64,000 nt of DNA from an uncultured Pseudomonadales bacterium. Lineage in GTDB: Bacteria > Pseudomonadota > Gammaproteobacteria > Pseudomonadales > Azotimanducaceae. The position numbers and the translations under genes are program-made. Numbering within the stretch: position 1 is the first letter of the stretch; each line of letters begins with the position of its first letter. Shown here piece after piece: positions 60,624 to 64,000 of the stretch. The stretch spans positions 2,790,001 through 2,854,000 of the forward strand of contig OY282430.1 of assembly GCA_958296025.1 (NCBI GenBank), in the 5' to 3' direction. Below the pieces are notes generated by a model that ran no database searches, was not told the origin of the DNA, and saw nothing but the letters and a program-made list of their open reading frames with translations.

Positions 60624-62128
60624 GGCGTCACGTCCTCGCGCCGGTAGTCGGCTTTGATTTCCGCCACATGATCGAGGAAGCGCTGCCCGGTCTCGTAGAG
60701 AACGCGCCGCGCCTCAATGGAGACTTCGCCATCGGCGACGAATTCCCGCAGCTTTTCCACCGCTTGCTCGATGAGTTCGCCGTCCAGCGCGATGTCGTCG
60801 GAGAAATTGAGTTCGCCCCAAGTTGCAAGCCCCGCTCCCCCAGCGGCCTGCACGTTGAGGCGCAAGCCGCTGGCGGTGCCGCCATGCTTCTTAAGGCGGG
60901 CGATGAAGCCGTAGGCGGTGCGGGTGGTGGTGAACTCAAAACCGCCGGATGGAGACCAGACCGCGGGGCTGGCCTTGTCAATGGGCTTGGCAACGGGTTC
61001 TTCGGCAAGCTCGCGGCGGTGCTGGTCCGAGGCGACGCCGTCCCTCTCGGCCAGCGCAAGAATCAGCCTGGCACCTTCGGGAACCGCGAACGGCCCTTCG
61101 TAGGCGCCGCCGGCCACCTTGGGGTCGGAGCCGTCGGTGGTGTAGCGGATGGCCGCCGTCGGTGCGGCGCGGAGCTCGACCATGCGCCGTTCGCCTTCCA
61201 TATACTCGCGGGATTGCAGGGTGATGCGGTTCAGCCATGCAACGGGTTCGCCGGTTTCGTGTACACCTGTGGAGTCCACAGCAAGAAAGGAAACTCTAAG
61301 CTCCCCAGTCTCAAAGTTGCGCCCGTCCAGCTGGCCGGACGCCGGCGTTGCCGGAGCGCCCACCTCCCAATGGAGCCGGTCGGCATGCACCGGCGACAAG
61401 CGCAGCTTCGCTAGGCCGGTGCCGTCGTCGCGGCTGAGTTCCTGAATGCGTACGCTGGTCGCCGGCTTGGGAAACGGCCCTTTGTTGACGTAGTTGCCCT
61501 CCTCACGCCAGAGGTCCTTGTGCAGGCAATCCGCCTTGATCCTCTCCAAGGCGTTGGGCGGGTGCCATTGCCACACGGGGGCGGTGGCGGCGCGGCGCTT
61601 GATCTCTGTCCACAGCATGGACTGCTGGGTGAAAAGCCTCGCCTCAACCTTGCGGCGGAAGGTTTCGCCGGCTATGTCCTCGGTGTACTTCTGCTTATCC
61701 GCTAGGGCGGCCATCACCTGTTCCTCGCCGTTGTAGCGGTTGTCCTTGAACTCCATCAGGAAATCGACCTTCGCCAGCCGGTCCCGGGTGGGATAGTGCA
61801 GGGTGGTGAAGGTCTCCCGCACGGCACTGTGGAACTGGGTGAGGAAACGTGGCAGGAGTTGGTCCCGGGCCTGCTGCATTTGCGGGTCACTGTCGGATAC
61901 GCCCTCTTGGTGCATCTCCTCAATGATCTGGTTGATGGCCTTCAACTCCCGCGCCCGCTCCAGCAGCGAGTCGAAGGCGCGTTGCCCAGTCAGGAAGCAG
62001 AGGCGGTTGCGGTAGGTGTGCTGTTCGTACAGTTCCGTCAGGGCCGGATGCAGGCCCGCCGGATGGGGTTCGGCCACCACCAGCGTCACCTGTTCCGGGT
62101 TGACGTTGATTTCATCCACCGCCGGCAA
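60620..62128 (-). CDS. DUF499 ATPase, C-terminal part (separated by a frameshift)
   Basis: Open frame of 502 residues that continues the DUF499 protein begun at 63686. Its listed start (GTG 62128) is only the first possible codon; the true coding continuity in this frame runs from the frameshift at about 62226 (YLRDQATKELKERL...). It contains the DUF499 middle region (FLTGQRAFDSLLERARELKAIN, DKQKYTEDIAGETFRRKVEARL) and, at about 318-365, a chitobiase-C-terminal-like segment (IRYTTDGSDP, YEGPFAVPEG). Whether it is translated by itself is doubtful. Confidence 0.8.
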   Translation of the reverse strand: MPAVDEINVNPEQVTLVVAEPHPAGLHPALTELYEQHTYRNRLCFLTGQRAFDSLLERARELKAINQIIEEMHQEGVSDSDPQMQQARDQLLPRFLTQFHSAVRETFTTLHYPTRDRLAKVDFLMEFKDNRYNGEEQVMAALADKQKYTEDIAGETFRRKVEARLFTQQSMLWTEIKRRAATAPVWQWHPPNALERIKADCLHKDLWREEGNYVNKGPFPKPATSVRIQELSRDDGTGLAKLRLSPVHADRLHWEVGAPATPASGQLDGRNFETGELRVSFLAVDSTGVHETGEPVAWLNRITLQSREYMEGERRMVELRAAPTAAIRYTTDGSDPKVAGGAYEGPFAVPEGARLILALAERDGVASDQHRRELAEEPVAKPIDKASPAVWSPSGGFEFTTTRTAYGFIARLKKHGGTASGLRLNVQAAGGAGLATWGELNFSDDIALDGELIEQAVEKLREFVADGEVSIEARRVLYETGQRFLDHVAEIKADYRREDVTP

Positions 62129-63686
62129 CGGCTGCAGGCGTTGATAGCAGGAACCTTCGGCCGGCTCGAATATCTCGGTCAGCCGCTCCTTGAGTTCCTT
62201 GGTGGCTTGGTCGCGCAGGTAGGCGGGTCACCCGGGCGATCAGGTTCTGCACGTTGCGCAGGTGCAGGCGGCCGTCGCTGGTGGTGTGCAAGTACCAAGC
62301 GGCGGTGGCCAAGCGGGCGATCACCTCCGTTTGCAGGCGAGAGACATCGCGGTTCGGGGTACACAGGTTGGCCACCAGTTCCGGGATGTGCAGGCCCTTG
62401 ATGGCATTGGGCACGTTGGCTAGGGAGGCGATGAGCAGCAATCGCATGACGTCTTGAGCGTCTTCGCCGCCGAGATTTGCATCAATGGTCTGCGCCACCG
62501 CATTGCCGCCCGAGGCGATGTCGTGGGCGATGGCGTTGCCTAGGGTGGGGTTGATCTGGTTGATTTCGGTCAGCGTCTCCCGGCTTTCCAAGTCCAGATC
62601 ATGGGGGGCGATGAGATAGGGGTCAGGGCCGCTTTCCCAAATCCGCGCAACGATGATCCGCATCAGGCGGATCAGCCCGCGGGTTTGCTGAAAGCCTTGG
62701 TTCTCCCGGAACCGGCCATACAGGTCGCGGATGGCGGGGTGAAAGGGGTAGGACTCCACGATTTGGTTGGCGAACTGCTCCGGCGAGGCGTTGGTCACGT
62801 CCATCTGCTTCGCCTCCCGAACCGCCTTGGCGTAGCCTTGCGCGACCTGCTCAACTTCGTCTTCGCTAGGCAGCGTTTGGAAAATGCGCTTGCGCAGGAT
62901 GTGGTAGAACTCATCCGAATTCATGCGGACGGGCTCCAGGTTCATTGCGGTGCGGCCCGTCTCCGCCTCCAAGTTGTCCAGCGCTGCGACGATCTGCGCC
63001 GCCCCCTCCCCATAGGACGCCTTCAGGTCGGAGATGACCAAGCAGACGTTGCGCAACTCATCCCGACCCACCGCCACCAGCAGGTTCGACAGCGCCGTGG
63101 TGGTGACCGCCGACAGGTCCGAATTGCCGATGCTCTTGGACGCGGCATTGACGAAGTCAGGCGGCAGCTCGTCCAGCATGATGACCAGCGGCGCCCCTTG
63201 CAGCAAGTGTACCCAAGCCGTTTGGCCGGGGGCGGCCAAGGGCGCGTAGTAGTCCTTGAACTGCTCCTTCTTGCCAAGCTGCTCCGCAATGGCGCCCCAA
63301 ATGCCCAGCGGCGCATCGCTTTCACGCCCGGAAAAGGCCACCACTCGGACAGGGCCAAGGGCAGCGCCGGGGCTGTAAAAGCCGCCCATGACTTCGGCCC
63401 GGCACTGCGGGTGCTTGGCCAGCAAGCCAAGCGCCAAGAGGTTGTGGGTTTTGCCGCCGCCCATAGCTTGGGTGAGCTTGAACACTCCTTGGGTGGATTT
63501 GCCTTCCAATCGGGTGAATGCTTCGGTCAGCAACGTCTTCATGCCCTCGGTGACGTAGTTCTCGGCGAAGAACTCGGCCGGGGCAATCCGGTTGTCGATC
63601 AGGTCGGAGAGATCGAGAACGGTGTCCCTCCGCGTGGGGTCAAACGCGCCCGGCCGGGGCTCGCAAGCCTGCTTTACGGTTTGCAA
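62112..63686 (-). CDS. DUF499 ATPase, N-terminal part (frameshifted)
   Basis: 524 residues from TTG 63686, of which about the first 486 are genuine. ATPase motifs: Walker A TQAMGGGKTHNL and Walker B LVIMLDELPP. Typical DUF499 segments: FAENYVTEGMKTLLTEAFTRLEG, DEFYHILRKRIFQTLP, FHPAIRDLYGRFRENQGFQQTRGLIRLM. After NLIARV the frame changes: one extra G in GGG 62225-62227 (plus strand) turns the rest into unrelated residues ending PAAVAGGG. Restored, the gene would span 60620-63686 and encode about 1021 residues, the usual size. DUF499 ATPases accompany DUF1156 methylases in defence loci. Confidence 0.85.
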   Translation of the reverse strand: MQTVKQACEPRPGAFDPTRRDTVLDLSDLIDNRIAPAEFFAENYVTEGMKTLLTEAFTRLEGKSTQGVFKLTQAMGGGKTHNLLALGLLAKHPQCRAEVMGGFYSPGAALGPVRVVAFSGRESDAPLGIWGAIAEQLGKKEQFKDYYAPLAAPGQTAWVHLLQGAPLVIMLDELPPDFVNAASKSIGNSDLSAVTTTALSNLLVAVGRDELRNVCLVISDLKASYGEGAAQIVAALDNLEAETGRTAMNLEPVRMNSDEFYHILRKRIFQTLPSEDEVEQVAQGYAKAVREAKQMDVTNASPEQFANQIVESYPFHPAIRDLYGRFRENQGFQQTRGLIRLMRIIVARIWESGPDPYLIAPHDLDLESRETLTEINQINPTLGNAIAHDIASGGNAVAQTIDANLGGEDAQDVMRLLLIASLANVPNAIKGLHIPELVANLCTPNRDVSRLQTEVIARLATAAWYLHTTSDGRLHLRNVQNLIARVTRLPARPSHQGTQGAADRDIRAGRRFLLSTPAAVAGGG

Positions 63687-63832
63687 GATGGCATGTCCCG
63701 TTCGGTCATAAAAGTGCCGTTCGCCCCTTTGTTTTGTGCGTCATCGCCCTTTTCGGCTTGGGGGCAAAGCCGCACAGACGCACTGGTCGCTGAACGGGGA
63801 GTGTATCCCGGCGCAAAGCGAAGTTCACCCTC

Positions 63833-64000
63833 CTAGTGCGCCTCGTCCCAATTCGCCCCCACCCCGCAGTCCACCAGCAGGGGGACGGACAGGTTGGCGG
63901 CGGCGGACATGCGTTGGCGCACGCCGGCGATCAGTGCATCGACCGCATCCTCGGCCACCTCGAAGACCAGTTCGTCGTGGACCTGCATGATCATCAGGGC
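63833..64000 (-). CDS. polA: DNA polymerase I, C-terminal end
   Basis: Partial: the last 55 codons and the stop (TAG 63835-63833). They read [18 protein letters not shown] ... [17 protein letters not shown], the conserved end of bacterial PolA with the QVHDELVFE motif C. The rest lies beyond the window. It marks the right border of the defence island. Confidence 0.94.
   Translation of the reverse strand, partial: ALMIMQVHDELVFEVAEDAVDALIAGVRQRMSAAANLSVPLLVDCGVGANWDEAH

Larger units (their letters stand above)
47933..63686. other. Defence island inserted between engB and polA
   Basis: The interval contains, from right to left: DUF499 (frameshifted), DUF3780, ParS-type antitoxin with truncated RES toxin, a HEPN-like/MNT pair on the other strand, DUF5131, DUF1156 methylase, a nuclease-like gene, an AlbA_2 protein and a PLD-SNF2 helicase. 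The flanking genes engB and polA are near neighbours in many Gammaproteobacteria, so the whole block is an insertion. No integrase, tRNA or obvious att repeat marks the ends. Two AT-richer patches (about 52140-53450 and 57154-59200) indicate mixed origin. Confidence 0.7.

Noticed and set aside
47933-63686. Complete DISARM, BREX or Pgl system
   Set aside because: No drmA/drmB (DUF1998), pglZ, brxL or Lon-like genes are present; the gene set fits the DUF499/DUF3780/DUF1156 type instead.

Overview
The window is high-GC chromosomal DNA from a Gammaproteobacterium. Supporting markers are TrkA/TrkH, BamC downstream of DapA, a Coq7-type ubiquinone hydroxylase, an LpxL-like late acyltransferase, DsbA/DsbD, cytochrome c4, FeoAB with Fur, a homodimer-type AceE, and a DsbA - cytochrome c4 - EngB - PolA neighbourhood. 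Genus cannot be fixed from the sequence alone. No tRNA, rRNA, CRISPR array or recognisable transposase gene was seen.

Positions 1-47909 are mainly housekeeping: potassium uptake (trkA end, trkH), lipid acyltransferases and 3-methyladenine glycosylase, a DUF2333 gene and a TPR lipoprotein, then dsbD-aroQ-accB-purH-purD. These are followed by a cyclic-nucleotide-binding protein, HIT protein, coq7, dapA-bamC, a YbbN-like protein, a nitrogen block (glutamine synthetase-like, class I amidotransferase, Amt with a sigma-54-type promoter), two acyl-CoA ligases, an NfeD-slipin pair, an MFS transporter, a MerR-TPR regulator, fur/feoA/feoB, a CBS protein, a cysteine synthase, aceE, an EEP-family hydrolase, dsbA, cytochrome c4 and engB. 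A 1.9-kb unit at 4703-6625 interrupts this backbone. It carries one AAA-ATPase/PD-(D/E)XK gene between 19-bp inverted repeats, and a third copy of the repeat lies alone at 39223.

Positions 47933-63686 form a defence island placed between engB and polA (the polA 3' end lies at 63833-64000). On the minus strand it encodes a DUF499 ATPase broken by a one-base frameshift, DUF3780, a ParS-type antitoxin with a truncated RES toxin, a DUF5131 protein, a DUF1156 DNA methylase, a nuclease-like protein that shares the methylase's C-terminal domain, an AlbA_2/Schlafen-type ATP-binding protein and a PLD-SNF2 helicase. A HEPN-like/MNT pair is inserted on the opposite strand. DUF499, DUF3780, DUF1156 and the PLD-helicase are families that, from memory, are named anti-phage-associated in public annotation. 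Here the core is split by a toxin-antitoxin segment, carries a broken ATPase gene, and includes the low-GC nuclease/DUF1156-tail gene, which I do not recognise from any described system.

Other unusual features are a 48-bp in-frame triplication at the start of purH, a 54-bp duplicated piece of accB where accC would be expected, a probable Rho-utilisation region at about 9001-9107, and a possible ATT initiation codon on the glutamine-synthetase-like gene.
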